59,766 nt of DNA from Pontibacterium granulatum (GTDB lineage Bacteria; Pseudomonadota; Gammaproteobacteria; Pseudomonadales; Balneatricaceae), in NCBI RefSeq assembly GCF_029961155.1, contig NZ_JASBRH010000026.1:1-59766 (forward strand), written 5' to 3'. A program made the translations under genes and the position numbers. Every line of letters begins with the position of its first letter. Positions within the stretch are counted from its first letter, which is position 1. Shown here piece by piece: positions 17,148-25,460 of this stretch. A model generated the notes under the pieces. That model was not told the DNA's origin and did not search any database. It worked only from the letters and a program-made list of their open reading frames with translations.

Positions 17148-17494
17148 TCTGATTGTAGGTGTTACACATGGGCTGACGCGTCGATAGATCAGCCCGTCGA
17201 TCGAGCTAAGTCGATCAATTTGCGAGCATGCTATTGGAGATATTCCACAAAATCAAAGGATTTTTTGTATGTGTTTGGGGTGATTAATTGCCCCCTGAAC
17301 CAAATAAATCCCTACAGTAAAAAATACCGCTAAAAGCCGTTATGACGGCGCGATAATATAAGCTTAATAATGTGTTTTGTGATAATAAATCACGCATTAG
17401 CATATCTCATTGGCCGATTAGATAAACTCATTACACGCTTGGAACCTGACACTGGATAATCCATGCTCCGATTCCTCGCTGTTATGATCCGCCG
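17148..17494. other. Intergenic, A+T-rich, no supported gene
   Basis: About 350 bases upstream of the TSUP gene, noticeably rich in A and T around 17240-17420. A 62-codon frame here has no coding character. It probably holds the promoter of the downstream permease, but no convincing box was found. Confidence 0.5.
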
Positions 17495-18223
17495 ATGCTT
17501 TTCGATCCCCTTCTTCTGTCCATCGCCTTACTTTCCGTAACCCTGGGTGCAGCACTCCAAAGCCTGACGGGCATCGGTATGGCGGTTATCGCGGCACCTG
17601 TTTTGATTCTGATAGAGCCAGCATTTCTGCCTGCGCCCATTCTTTCGCTTGGGTGCTCACTGTGTATTCTGAATACCGTTCGTAATCGACAGAACCTCAA
17701 AGCAGGCAATATTCGTTTGGCGTTGTACGGACGTTTTCCCGGTGTACTCGCCGGTATTCCCTTGCTCGTCCTGTTGCCGCAGCCGATTCTAATGATTGGC
17801 TTCGCTGTCCTGATCATTTTTTCTGTAGCTCTTAGCTACCATACTGCTCAGCTACATCAGACACCACGCAACCTCATCGTTGCCGGATTCTTTTCTGGCC
17901 TGATGGGCACAACAACCTCCGTGGGGGGACCGGCAATTGCACTGGTGTACCAAAACAGCTCACCTCAACAGGCTCGTGCAGAACTGGGGTTTTACTTTCT
18001 TGTTGGCACTTTGATGTCGCTGAGCATGCTGGGAGTGGCCGGGCAGATATCTGCACAGCAAGTATCACTCACCCTACAGATGCTTCCAGCGGTACTGGTG
18101 GGATTTTTGGGATCGATCTGGCTGGACCGTTATTTCAAGGCGAACTACCTAAAACCGGTGATCGCACTATTATCGCTAAGCTCCAGCGCCCTGATTCTAT
18201 GGCGTGCAATTTCACAGATGTAA
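17495..18223 (+). CDS. TSUP/TauE-SafE family permease
   Basis: A 242-residue inner-membrane protein with about eight hydrophobic segments in two similar halves. The halves are marked by GAALQSLTGIGMAVIAAPVL and GLMGTTTSVGGPAIAL, which are the family's repeated glycine-rich segments. TSUP proteins export sulfite, sulfoacetate and similar anions or take up small organic acids. The substrate here is unknown. The gene stands alone. Confidence 0.85.
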   Translation: MLFDPLLLSIALLSVTLGAALQSLTGIGMAVIAAPVLILIEPAFLPAPILSLGCSLCILNTVRNRQNLKAGNIRLALYGRFPGVLAGIPLLVLLPQPILMIGFAVLIIFSVALSYHTAQLHQTPRNLIVAGFFSGLMGTTTSVGGPAIALVYQNSSPQQARAELGFYFLVGTLMSLSMLGVAGQISAQQVSLTLQMLPAVLVGFLGSIWLDRYFKANYLKPVIALLSLSSSALILWRAISQM

Positions 18224-18229
18224 GCACGG

Positions 18230-18595
18230 CTACTTCACGCTGGATTCCATGATGAATTGCTCCAGCTTTTTATCTGTGCCCAGCACATGACGCTTGAGCC
18301 ACTCGCGCAGGAATAATGAGAGGCTCTGTCGTAGATCCTCATCGTAGGTTTCGTGCTCTTCCAACATGGTTGCCAGCTCGCGGCGAAACTTATCGTGGGC
18401 CGCTTTGTGGGTATCTCGATCAGGGTAATTCAGCGTTTCCATGTACTGCTCTTCCAACATGAAGTGATACTCCGCGTAGTCATTCAACTTCTTAAATACA
18501 CTGTTATCGATATTGGACTCCTTAATCTGATCGATCAGGCGAAACAGCTGCTGGTGCTGCGTATCCTGCCAGATCACATCGCTTGTTTTTTGCAT
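18230..18595 (-). CDS. Bacteriohemerythrin
   Basis: A 121-residue four-helix protein with all seven di-iron ligands in the right spacing: H14, H44-x3-E48, H63-x3-H67 and H103-x4-D108. Such proteins bind O2 reversibly and may deliver it to membrane oxidases or act as O2/NO sensors. There is no signal, so it is cytoplasmic. It ends convergently, six bases from the TSUP gene. A role in O2 handling fits the quinol oxidase genes 3.7 kb away, but that link is inference. Confidence 0.9.
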   Translation of the reverse strand: MQKTSDVIWQDTQHQQLFRLIDQIKESNIDNSVFKKLNDYAEYHFMLEEQYMETLNYPDRDTHKAAHDKFRRELATMLEEHETYDEDLRQSLSLFLREWLKRHVLGTDKKLEQFIMESSVK

Positions 18596-18724
18596 GATGA
18601 CCGAACTCCGTTTGGGTTCTTTTTATTCGACTTATCTACTAAGCGTAAGTGCCCGATTAAGTGGGTGCCAGAGTGATTCCATTGCAAAGTGACAAAGATC
18701 AGGAGATCGTGATATTGGTAGCTG

Positions 18725-18760
18725 ATTCCCTTGTGACGGTCGGGACCGCGACAAGGGAAT
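18725..18760 (-). terminator. Strong hairpin, possible terminator
   Basis: ATTCCCTTGT (18725-18734) pairs exactly with ACAAGGGAAT (18751-18760), with ACGGT/ACCGC able to extend the stem. It lies just past the stop of the truncated MDR gene on the minus strand. The T run is poor, so termination may be weak. Confidence 0.45.
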
Positions 18761-18766
18761 AAATAA

Positions 18767-18912
18767 TCACATATCAGTCGTCCGTGGCGGCACCAACACC
18801 AGCTTGCCCACAAACCGCTTCGACAAAAACACTTCCTGCGCTTCACAGATATCCTTAAGGTCAAAGGCCTTGGCCACCAGCGGTTTGATCTCACCGCGCT
18901 CGATAGAGTTGT
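18767..18912 (-). pseudogene. 3' remnant of a zinc-type alcohol dehydrogenase/quinone reductase (MDR)
   Basis: About 48 codons ending at TGA (18767-18769) read IERGEIKPLVAKAFDLKDI, then EAQEVFLSKRFVGKLVLV. This is the C-terminus of an MDR-family oxidoreductase, normally about 330 residues. No start codon or Rossmann domain precedes it; homology stops abruptly near 18910 where a LysR fragment on the other strand begins. It is therefore a truncated, presumably dead gene. Confidence 0.75.
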
Positions 18913-19348
18913 GTCAGGGGAATCCGAAAACAGTGACGAGATGCAACTCTGGAACGAGCGTCTTATCTGGTCCTCCCCGCTTAGCTCACCGCTTGAAGAA
19001 CAAACCAAGTTGCCGATCGCACAGCTGAAATGTGACTGCATCCTGCGAGATATTTTCCTTGCCGATCTTAAGCGCGCCGAGATCTCCTATCAGGTTGTGT
19101 TCTCAAGCCCGGTGGTTGATAAACTCGCGTCTGCCGTCGAAGAAAACCTCGCGATCACCCTGCTACCCGAGTCCGTTCTGCATGCCAACCGCACCAGCAA
19201 AGTCCCGAGCAACCTGATCAAAAGCAATCGCACGCTGAGTATCAACATGATCTACCGCCCGGAGATCGACGACACCACGCTGGAAGCGGTCTCTAACTGT
19301 ATGCGTCAGGCCTCCAATAACCAGCGGCATACAGCCGATATGACATAA
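18911..19348 (+). pseudogene. 3' half of a LysR-family regulator
   Basis: The frame encodes about 145 residues that match the second half of a LysR effector domain (CDCILRDIFLADLKRAEISY, then SSPVVDKLASAVEENLAITL, then LPESVL). The N-terminal winged helix and first half are absent. Nothing upstream in any frame supplies them, because the sequence there belongs to the MDR remnant on the other strand. A GTG at 18911 could start translation, but the product would lack DNA binding. Confidence 0.75.
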
Positions 19349-19474
19349 CAGCACTTAATCACTTTACAAATAGTTAAGCGAACACGACAAAATGATCGTT
19401 TGTCGCCGCCGGCCCGCTTGGACAAAATCGCCTCAAGAGATCGCTTCACAAGAACAATAAGAGGAGACAGTGCA

Positions 19475-20242
19475 ATGCGATTTGAAAACCAAGTGGTGGT
19501 TATTACGGGTGCGGCTGGTGGTGTGGGCAGAACACTGGTCACGCTGTTCGCCAAAGAGGGCGCGCAGATGATGCTGGCGGACATGAACGAAGCAGGCTTA
19601 CAGGAAGCAGCTAGCGAAGCCCAAAACTACGGTAGTAACGTCGCCTATCTTGCAGGCAACTTGCGCGAAAAAGATTACTGCGAGCAACTGATCACGACCG
19701 CCGCAGAAACCTTTGGTGGCGTGGATATTCTGCTCAATAACGCAGGCATCATCCCCCGCGGTACCATCGAAGAAACCACGGACGAGATGTGGTTTACGGC
19801 GATGGATGTAAACCTCAACGCGGTATTTTTTCTATGTCGGGCGTCGGTCCCACACATGAAGCGCCGGGGTGGCGGTGCTATCGTCAATACCTCGTCGGTC
19901 TGGGGTACCTATCCAGGTCCCGGTCACGTTGCGTACTGCACCAGCAAAGGTGCGGTGGCTGCACTCACTAAAAACCTGGGCCGTGACTGCGCACCCATGC
20001 AGATACGTGTAAATGCCGTCTGCCCGCACGAAATCAACACACCGATGATCCGCTCCGGCTTTGAACGTCGAGGACTCGATCCAGATAAAGCGATCGATGA
20101 GCTGAATAAAACCGTACCGCTGGGCCGTATCGCCGAGCCCGAGGATATTGCCGATGCGATCGCCTTCCTGGCATCCGACGAAGCACGCTATATAGCAGGT
20201 GAAACCGTTGAAGTAACCGGCGCGAAGCCGGTATCAGGCTGA
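19475..20242 (+). CDS. SDR-family oxidoreductase
   Basis: A 255-residue classical short-chain dehydrogenase: NAD(P) motif TGAAGGVGR near the N-terminus, NNAG (LLNNAGIIPRG), catalytic Ser in VNTSSVWG and Tyr-x3-Lys in AYCTSKGA. ATG 19475 follows AGAGGAGACAG, a good ribosome site; earlier in-frame starts lack one. The second SDR gene starts 11 bases after its stop, so the two are co-transcribed. Substrate unknown; pairs like this often oxidise and reduce neighbouring positions of a hydroxyacid or polyol. Confidence 0.88.
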   Translation: MRFENQVVVITGAAGGVGRTLVTLFAKEGAQMMLADMNEAGLQEAASEAQNYGSNVAYLAGNLREKDYCEQLITTAAETFGGVDILLNNAGIIPRGTIEETTDEMWFTAMDVNLNAVFFLCRASVPHMKRRGGGAIVNTSSVWGTYPGPGHVAYCTSKGAVAALTKNLGRDCAPMQIRVNAVCPHEINTPMIRSGFERRGLDPDKAIDELNKTVPLGRIAEPEDIADAIAFLASDEARYIAGETVEVTGAKPVSG

Positions 20243-20252
20243 GGACCAAACA

Positions 20253-21008
20253 ATGAATCTGAACAACAAACTCGCCGTTGTTACCGGCGGTGGTCGTGGT
20301 ATCGGCCGTGGCATTACGGAAAAACTACTGGCGGCAGGTGCCCGTATACTAATCGCACAGCGTCAGCCTCTGAATAATGACCTGTCGGAAAACGAAAGCG
20401 TCTCCTACATCTACTCAGATCTGACCGAGCGGGAAGCACCCTATCAGATCGCAAAGGCAGCAGCTGAACTGGGTGGCTGCGATATTCTGGTCAACAACGC
20501 CGGTTTCATGTTCGAGAAAACCCTCGACGAGATGAGCGAAGATGACTGGGACCAGATGATGATCGTTAACATGCGCGCACCGGTCTTCCTGGCAAAAGCC
20601 CTGCTGGAGCAGATGCGCGGAAAAGACAGCGCCAGCATCATCAATATCGGTTCAATCGAAGGCATCGGTGCAAACCCATATCACGCGGCTTACTGCGGTT
20701 CCAAAGCAGGTGTACACGGTTTTACCCGCGCACTCGCCGTCGATCTGGGCAAGGACGGTATACGCTGTAACGCCATCGCACCGGGCTGGATAAACTCAGA
20801 CCTGAGTAACGATTACATCAACGCCCAGTCCAACCCGGAACAAGCCCGGCAGGACCTTTACGCCCTGCACCCAATCGGCCGTACCGGCGAACCCGCCGAC
20901 ATCGGTGCAATGGTGGCGTTTCTAGCATCAGAGGAAGCGGCGTTTGTAACCGGTCAGGTGTTTGTGGTGGATGGCGGAAGAACGGCTAAGTTGCCACTGC
21001 CGTTTTAA
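20253..21008 (+). CDS. SDR-family oxidoreductase
   Basis: A 251-residue classical SDR with TGGGRGIGRG, NNAG in LVNNAGFMF, Ser in INIGSIEG and Tyr-x3-Lys in AYCGSKAG. The C-terminus has the usual FVTGQVFVVDGGRT. It is the second gene of a two-gene operon with the SDR at 19475. Both lie directly beside the truncated LysR/MDR pair and could be survivors of the same catabolic locus. Confidence 0.88.
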   Translation: MNLNNKLAVVTGGGRGIGRGITEKLLAAGARILIAQRQPLNNDLSENESVSYIYSDLTEREAPYQIAKAAAELGGCDILVNNAGFMFEKTLDEMSEDDWDQMMIVNMRAPVFLAKALLEQMRGKDSASIINIGSIEGIGANPYHAAYCGSKAGVHGFTRALAVDLGKDGIRCNAIAPGWINSDLSNDYINAQSNPEQARQDLYALHPIGRTGEPADIGAMVAFLASEEAAFVTGQVFVVDGGRTAKLPLPF

Positions 21009-21108
21009 CAGACGAAGCAGCGTCCGCTTGCAGGCTGCAATCAGCCAAAAAATACGCGAAGCTACAGACGCTGCTATGCCATATCAAAACAAGGCTGGAT
21101 ATCCCCTG

Positions 21109-21417
21109 CTACTCACGGTAATCATCGAGGCACGCTTTGCAGGACTGCGCTAATTCAGAATATGCCTTAGCAGCAGCCTTGGAATTTCTGTTTATACCTG
21201 CCTGCTGAAGTCGCTCTGAAGCCTTGATTTGAGTTTCTTCACGCGTCTCAAACTGCTCAAACTCTTCCCAGATTAGATTAAGCGCTTCCGATGTATGTGG
21301 ATTCGAATTCTTAGGAAAGTACTCCGTAAGTTTCAATGCCCAGCGACTAATGGCCTTCGCCTCATCATTGATCGTATCAAAGTCGTTGTTGCGAACAGCC
21401 TTTTTGAGCAGCTTCAT
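21109..21417 (-). pseudogene. Cytochrome c'-like remnant lacking signal peptide and heme histidine
   Basis: The 102-residue frame follows the last three helices of cytochrome c' (NLIWEEFEQFETREETQIKA, then KAYSELAQSCKACLDDYRE). The family ends in CxxCH; here it is CKACL. One base change, CAC to CTC, explains the loss. The normal N-terminal signal peptide and first helix are also absent, with an in-frame stop four codons before the ATG. Without export and heme ligand it cannot act as a c-type cytochrome. Recent decay is the simplest reading. Confidence 0.7.
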
Positions 21418-21662
21418 AGATGCTTTGGATTATGCAACCTATTACCAAGTATCTTCGAATAACTCCAGCATCTGGTCGATGGCGGGTTTAGAAAATTCTG
21501 TAGCATAGATGGCACTAGGGTCGGGAACAGAGTTAGGTAGGTTAGATCTGAATCCATACGGTCACCAAAAGCATGACCTCAGATACACTGACCAACCCCT
21601 CCCCCGCGTAGCAAAAAGCGCTCAACATACAACCCAAAAAGCAAGAATCTGATAAAAACCAA

Positions 21663-21676
21663 TTGACCCAGATCAA
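21663..21676 (+). promoter_or_regulatory. FNR/Anr-like box
   Basis: TTGACCCAGATCAA fits the FNR/Anr consensus TTGAT-N4-ATCAA with one mismatch. Centred 41.5 bases from a start site at about 21711, it would suit class II activation of the regulator-oxidase genes under low oxygen. Confidence 0.6.
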
Positions 21677-21687
21677 TTTTTATTTAA

Positions 21688-21709
21688 ACTTTCAGAAAAT
21701 ACTGAAAGT
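21688..21709 (+). promoter_or_regulatory. Palindromic operator ACTTTCAG-N6-CTGAAAGT
   Basis: An exact 8-bp inverted repeat (21688-21695 and 21702-21709) lies just before the GbsR/MarR start and covers the expected -10 region (AAATACT). It is a likely autoregulatory site of that repressor. Confidence 0.65.
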
Positions 21710-21722
21710 TCGGAATGTTCTG

Positions 21723-22268
21723 ATGAAAATGACAGAGAAGATTGAATCTTTCGTAATGCATTGCGGAGAGATGGGAAGCCGATGGGGTTTTAACCGCACC
21801 GTTGGCCAGCTGTACGGCTTGCTGATCATCAGTAAAGAACCGCTCAGCGCTGTAGATATTGCAGAGCAACTTAATATATCCCGCGGCAACATTAGCATGG
21901 CGATCAAGGAACTACAGGCCTGGCGGCTGGTGCAGGTCAGTCACCGCCCAAAAGACCGTAAAGAGTATTATTCACCCGCCGGTGATATCTGGGACATGGC
22001 CATACGGGTATTTGAAGAACGCCGTAAACGCGAAGTGGATCCAACATTGTCGCTCCTGCGAGACAACCTCATGGATGAGCCCGCTAATGACAATGAACGC
22101 TATGCCCAGGAGAAAATGGGCGAAATTCATGACCTGTTGGAAACCATCACCAATTGGGCGGGCGAGCTACAAAACATGAGCCCAGATAAGCTGAACACGC
22201 TGATGAAGCTTGGCGCGGGCGTCAGCAAAGTAATCGATATGAAGGACCGCCTGTTGCATAACAGCTAG
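21723..22268 (+). CDS. GbsR/MarR family transcriptional regulator
   Basis: About 181 residues (MKMTEKIESFVMHCGEMGSRW). The winged helix is seen in FNRTVGQLYGLLIISKEPLSAVDIAEQLNISRGNISMAIKELQAWRLV, with wing HRPKDRKEYYSP, typical of GbsR-type regulators. The track allows an earlier TTG start at 21663, but that would overlap the FNR-like box and operator, so I chose ATG 21723. It precedes the oxidase genes by 67 bases and probably controls them. The signal is unknown. Confidence 0.85.
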   Translation: MKMTEKIESFVMHCGEMGSRWGFNRTVGQLYGLLIISKEPLSAVDIAEQLNISRGNISMAIKELQAWRLVQVSHRPKDRKEYYSPAGDIWDMAIRVFEERRKREVDPTLSLLRDNLMDEPANDNERYAQEKMGEIHDLLETITNWAGELQNMSPDKLNTLMKLGAGVSKVIDMKDRLLHNS

Positions 22269-22335
22269 CAATTGTCATGAGCATCAGGCCTTCCTTTCGA
22301 TGCTCTCATGTTTCAACATTTTCTTGAGGTGGGTT

Positions 22336-23721
22336 ATGGTTGAAGAAACCCTTATGCTCTCGCGCCTGCAGTTTGCCGCGAATGTAAGTTTCCACATTTT
22401 ATTCCCTACAATCAGCATTGCGCTGAGTTGGTTCTTAGTCGCTTTCAAAGTTCGTTTTAACCAGACCGGTGATCCTGTTTGGATGCGCGCCTACCGCTTT
22501 TGGGTAAAAATCTTTGCGTTAACCTTCGCCTTAGGGGTGGTTAGCGGAATCACCATGTCATTTCAGTTCGGTACCAACTGGCCAGGCTTCATGGAAACGG
22601 TTGGGAACATTGCCGGCCCGTTGCTCGGTTACGAAGTCCTCACCGCATTTTTCCTGGAAGCTGGCTTTCTCGGCATCATGTTGTTTGGCATGAACCGGGT
22701 GTCGAACCGTGTCCATACCGCGGCAACGATCATAGTGGCGGTCGGCACAGCGTTATCGGCATTTTGGATACTGGCGTTAAACTCGTGGATGCAAACACCT
22801 CAAGGCTTCGAAATGCGTGATGGGGTCGCACATGCCACCAACTGGTTTGAAATTATCTTTAACCCTTCGTTTCCTTACCGCCTGATCCATATGGTGCTGG
22901 CGTCGGCGCTAACGGCGACCTTTCTAATTGCCGGTATCAGTGCATATCGCCTGTTAAAAGGAGACGATAAACGAGCCCCAAAACTAACCCTTAAAGTTGC
23001 CTTATTCGTTGCTGCAGTGCTGGCACCTACGCAAGCGCTGGTAGGCGATTTTCACGGCCTGAATACGCTAGAAAATCAGCCACAGAAGATTGCTGCGATG
23101 GAGGGCATTTGGGAAACCGAAAGCCGCGTCCCTCTGCTGCTGTTTGCTATCCCGGATGAAACCTCACGGGAGAACCACTTCGAAATTGGCATCCCTGGCT
23201 TAGCCAGCCTGATCCTCAAGCATGACATTAACGGCGAATTACAAGGTTTAAGCGAATTCGAAGGAAACCATCCGCCAGTTGCGCCAGTGTTTTATGCATT
23301 CAGGATTATGGTTGGTATCGGCATGCTAATGATGGCCATTGCCTGGTTCGGTAGTTTCCAGTTAATGCGCAAGGGCCAGGTGTCCGCGCTGACGCTTAAA
23401 GCAATTGTCGCTATGAGTTTCTCTGGCTGGATTGCAACCCTGGCAGGCTGGTATGTCACAGAAATTGGGCGTCAGCCTTGGTTAGTCAGTGGCGTCTTAA
23501 CGGCACAACAAGCGGCAACTGATATTGCCCCGGCCAATGTCGCCATCTCGTTGGTGATGTACTGTGTGCTCTATCTGGTGCTGCTTGGTGCGTATCTACA
23601 TACGCTCTTTGTTATGGCGCGGCGCGCGGTGGAAATCGAAGAGATCAAACCGGAAGAGATCGCGGACGCACGCTCTCGTACAGGCCAAAACACGATCAAA
23701 GGAGAGGCACGTTATGTTTGA
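22336..23721 (+). CDS. cioA: Cytochrome bd-type quinol oxidase subunit I (CIO type)
   Basis: About 461 residues with roughly nine membrane helices. It carries the family's conserved features: SRLQFAANVSFHILFPT (heme ligand His), GVVSGITMSFQFGTNWPGFM, the quinol loop and GWYVTEIGRQPW. The Q loop between helices is short, as in the cyanide-insensitive (CioA) branch rather than long-loop CydA. ATG 22336 follows GAGGTGGG; the in-frame start at 22300 has weaker support. It reduces O2 with quinol at the inner membrane without pumping protons. It overlaps the subunit II gene. Confidence 0.9.
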   Translation: MVEETLMLSRLQFAANVSFHILFPTISIALSWFLVAFKVRFNQTGDPVWMRAYRFWVKIFALTFALGVVSGITMSFQFGTNWPGFMETVGNIAGPLLGYEVLTAFFLEAGFLGIMLFGMNRVSNRVHTAATIIVAVGTALSAFWILALNSWMQTPQGFEMRDGVAHATNWFEIIFNPSFPYRLIHMVLASALTATFLIAGISAYRLLKGDDKRAPKLTLKVALFVAAVLAPTQALVGDFHGLNTLENQPQKIAAMEGIWETESRVPLLLFAIPDETSRENHFEIGIPGLASLILKHDINGELQGLSEFEGNHPPVAPVFYAFRIMVGIGMLMMAIAWFGSFQLMRKGQVSALTLKAIVAMSFSGWIATLAGWYVTEIGRQPWLVSGVLTAQQAATDIAPANVAISLVMYCVLYLVLLGAYLHTLFVMARRAVEIEEIKPEEIADARSRTGQNTIKGEARYV

Positions 23722-24712
23722 CGCCAACACACTTGCGATCATTTTTATCGCGCTGATGGGTCTGTCTGTCATTCTTTATGCCGTACTTGATGGCTACGAT
23801 TTGGGGGTGGGGATATTACTGCCTCTGGAACATGATCAGCATAGTGATCGCATGGTCGCGTCAATCGGCCCCTTCTGGGACGCAAATGAAACCTGGTTGG
23901 TCTTGGCAGTCGGCTTATTGCTGATCGCTTTTCCATCAGCACACAGCCTGATCCTCCGTGAGCTTTACCTGCCCACCGCCATCCTATTGATCAGTTTGGT
24001 ACTCCGTGGCGTAGCATTTGATTTCCGGGCCAAAGCACCGTTTAGCCATAAACCCACCTGGAACCGGGTCTTCAAAATTGGCTCATTGCTGGCAGCACTC
24101 AGCCAGGGTTATATGTTGGGCATGTATGTTATGGGCTTTGAGGAAAGTTGGGCCGCTGTGGGATTTAGCCTACTGAGTGCCTTAGGGGTCGCTGCCGCTT
24201 ATACCTTTATCGGGGCCTGCTGGTTGATTATGAAAACCGAAGGTGTACTGCAAAAACGGGCCGTTGGCTGGGCTAAAAAAGCGGTGGGACTGTGTATTGT
24301 CGGTACTTTTGCGGTTTCAGTGGTCAACCCCTGGATTAACCCGACGGTGTATGGGCGCTGGTTAAGTTGGCCAAATGTGCTTTACCTGGCTCCGTTACCA
24401 ATCCTGTGCATGCTGCTGTTTGCGTTTAACTACCGTGCCCTATCGAAACTACCGGCCTCAGGCGATCGTGGTTGCTGGATACCCTTTGTTTCAGCCGTGG
24501 CGATATTTCTGCTGTGTTTCTTCGGCCTGGCGGTCAGCTTTTTCCCATACATCGTACCGGGACAGCTCACCATATGGGACGCAGCGGCAGCACCTGAGTC
24601 TCTGACCATTATCTTGTGGGGCGCGATTGTTGTAGTCCCAATTATCCTCTGTTACACCGCGTTTGCTTATCGGGTTTTCTGGGGCAAAGTAGACGAACTG
24701 AAATACTATTGA
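23714..24712 (+). CDS. cioB: Cytochrome bd-type quinol oxidase subunit II
   Basis: About 332 residues, eight or nine membrane helices, with the typical start (YAVLDGYDLGVGILLPLE), GPFWDANETWLVLAVGLLLIAFP and RGVAFDFRAK. The ATG overlaps the last codons of subunit I by eight bases (translational coupling). No small CydX-like gene and no cydDC genes follow here. The overlap and the single upstream regulator make this a three-gene unit. Confidence 0.9.
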   Translation: MFDANTLAIIFIALMGLSVILYAVLDGYDLGVGILLPLEHDQHSDRMVASIGPFWDANETWLVLAVGLLLIAFPSAHSLILRELYLPTAILLISLVLRGVAFDFRAKAPFSHKPTWNRVFKIGSLLAALSQGYMLGMYVMGFEESWAAVGFSLLSALGVAAAYTFIGACWLIMKTEGVLQKRAVGWAKKAVGLCIVGTFAVSVVNPWINPTVYGRWLSWPNVLYLAPLPILCMLLFAFNYRALSKLPASGDRGCWIPFVSAVAIFLLCFFGLAVSFFPYIVPGQLTIWDAAAAPESLTIILWGAIVVVPIILCYTAFAYRVFWGKVDELKYY

Positions 24713-24794
24713 GGGCTTAGTGAGCTAAAGCTTGAGCGTACGTTATGGGTTAAGCTTGTCTAGTCCGATTCGGCTTGCCCTTAACTGACCAATA

Positions 24795-24822
24795 CACAGG
24801 CTCCCAATCGGGAGCCTGTGAC
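24795..24822 (+). terminator. Hairpin after the oxidase operon
   Basis: CACAGGCTCCC (24795-24805), loop AATC, GGGAGCCTGTG (24810-24820), an exact 11-bp stem 80 bases after cioB. The T run that follows is short (ACATTTC). Confidence 0.65.
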
Positions 24823-24975
24823 ATTTCACCAATAGCCATATCGAACCGCCGACATTCCAGTTAAGAATTGAAGTGAGTCCACGATTAAAAGCAGACTTTC
24901 CAGTCTAAGAGCCAGCACGCCAACGTGAAAACGGTATACTTGCCTTTTTAGCCGCTGCGAAGGAAACTGCGAACC

Positions 24976-25320
24976 ATGGCAAAGTCCCCGAGAAAAGAAG
25001 TTGTATCGGACGAAACCAAAACGGACGCACTGAAAATCGCCCGTGCCACCCAGAAGCCGGGCCAGACCAAGGAACAGACCAAACTGATCGCCCAGGGAAT
25101 CGAGAAAGGGATTGCTCAGTACAAGAAACAGCAGAAAGCCAAGGCCCGCGAGCTGGATCGCCAGCGCAAAAAGGAGAAACCTGCAGCGTCTGCCGCTTCC
25201 TCAGGAACGGGATCTAACATACCAACGACGGCTCAGCCCGGCTCTAAACTCCCCTGGATTCTACTTCTACTCTCTTGGCTGGCGTTCGCCGCTTACCTGT
25301 TCCAGCAACAAGGGAACTGA
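24976..25320 (+). CDS. DUF2956-family protein
   Basis: 114 residues. The basic N-terminal part (KIARATQKPGQTKEQTKLIA, then QGIEKGIAQYKKQQKAKARE) is the hallmark of DUF2956, followed by a Pro/Ser linker and one C-terminal membrane helix (LPWILLLLSWLAFAAYLF). The topology would be a tail-anchored cytoplasmic protein rich in Lys. Function is unknown; the family is widespread in marine gammaproteobacteria. GAAGGAAACTGCG precedes the ATG. Confidence 0.8.
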   Translation: MAKSPRKEVVSDETKTDALKIARATQKPGQTKEQTKLIAQGIEKGIAQYKKQQKAKARELDRQRKKEKPAASAASSGTGSNIPTTAQPGSKLPWILLLLSWLAFAAYLFQQQGN

Positions 25321-25460
25321 GTTTTTGCTGGCGCTGCGTTCTTAACCCAAATTGCGGTTTCCATTTCGGGAAAATGGTCTGTGTCCGCTTTGTAGCAAAG
25401 CGGACATTTCGGCCCCAAACTCAGATACTGTTTTACAGCGGTGTTCAGAAAGTGCAAATC

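Noticed and set aside
17145-17333. 62-codon frame in the gap before the TSUP gene
   Set aside because: Composition is not like the neighbouring genes and there is no ribosome site.
21442-21561. C-terminal-looking frame on the minus strand (PAIDQMLELFEDTW)
   Set aside because: No start codon upstream and an in-frame stop soon before it. It may be a remnant of an old gene, but nothing supports a name.
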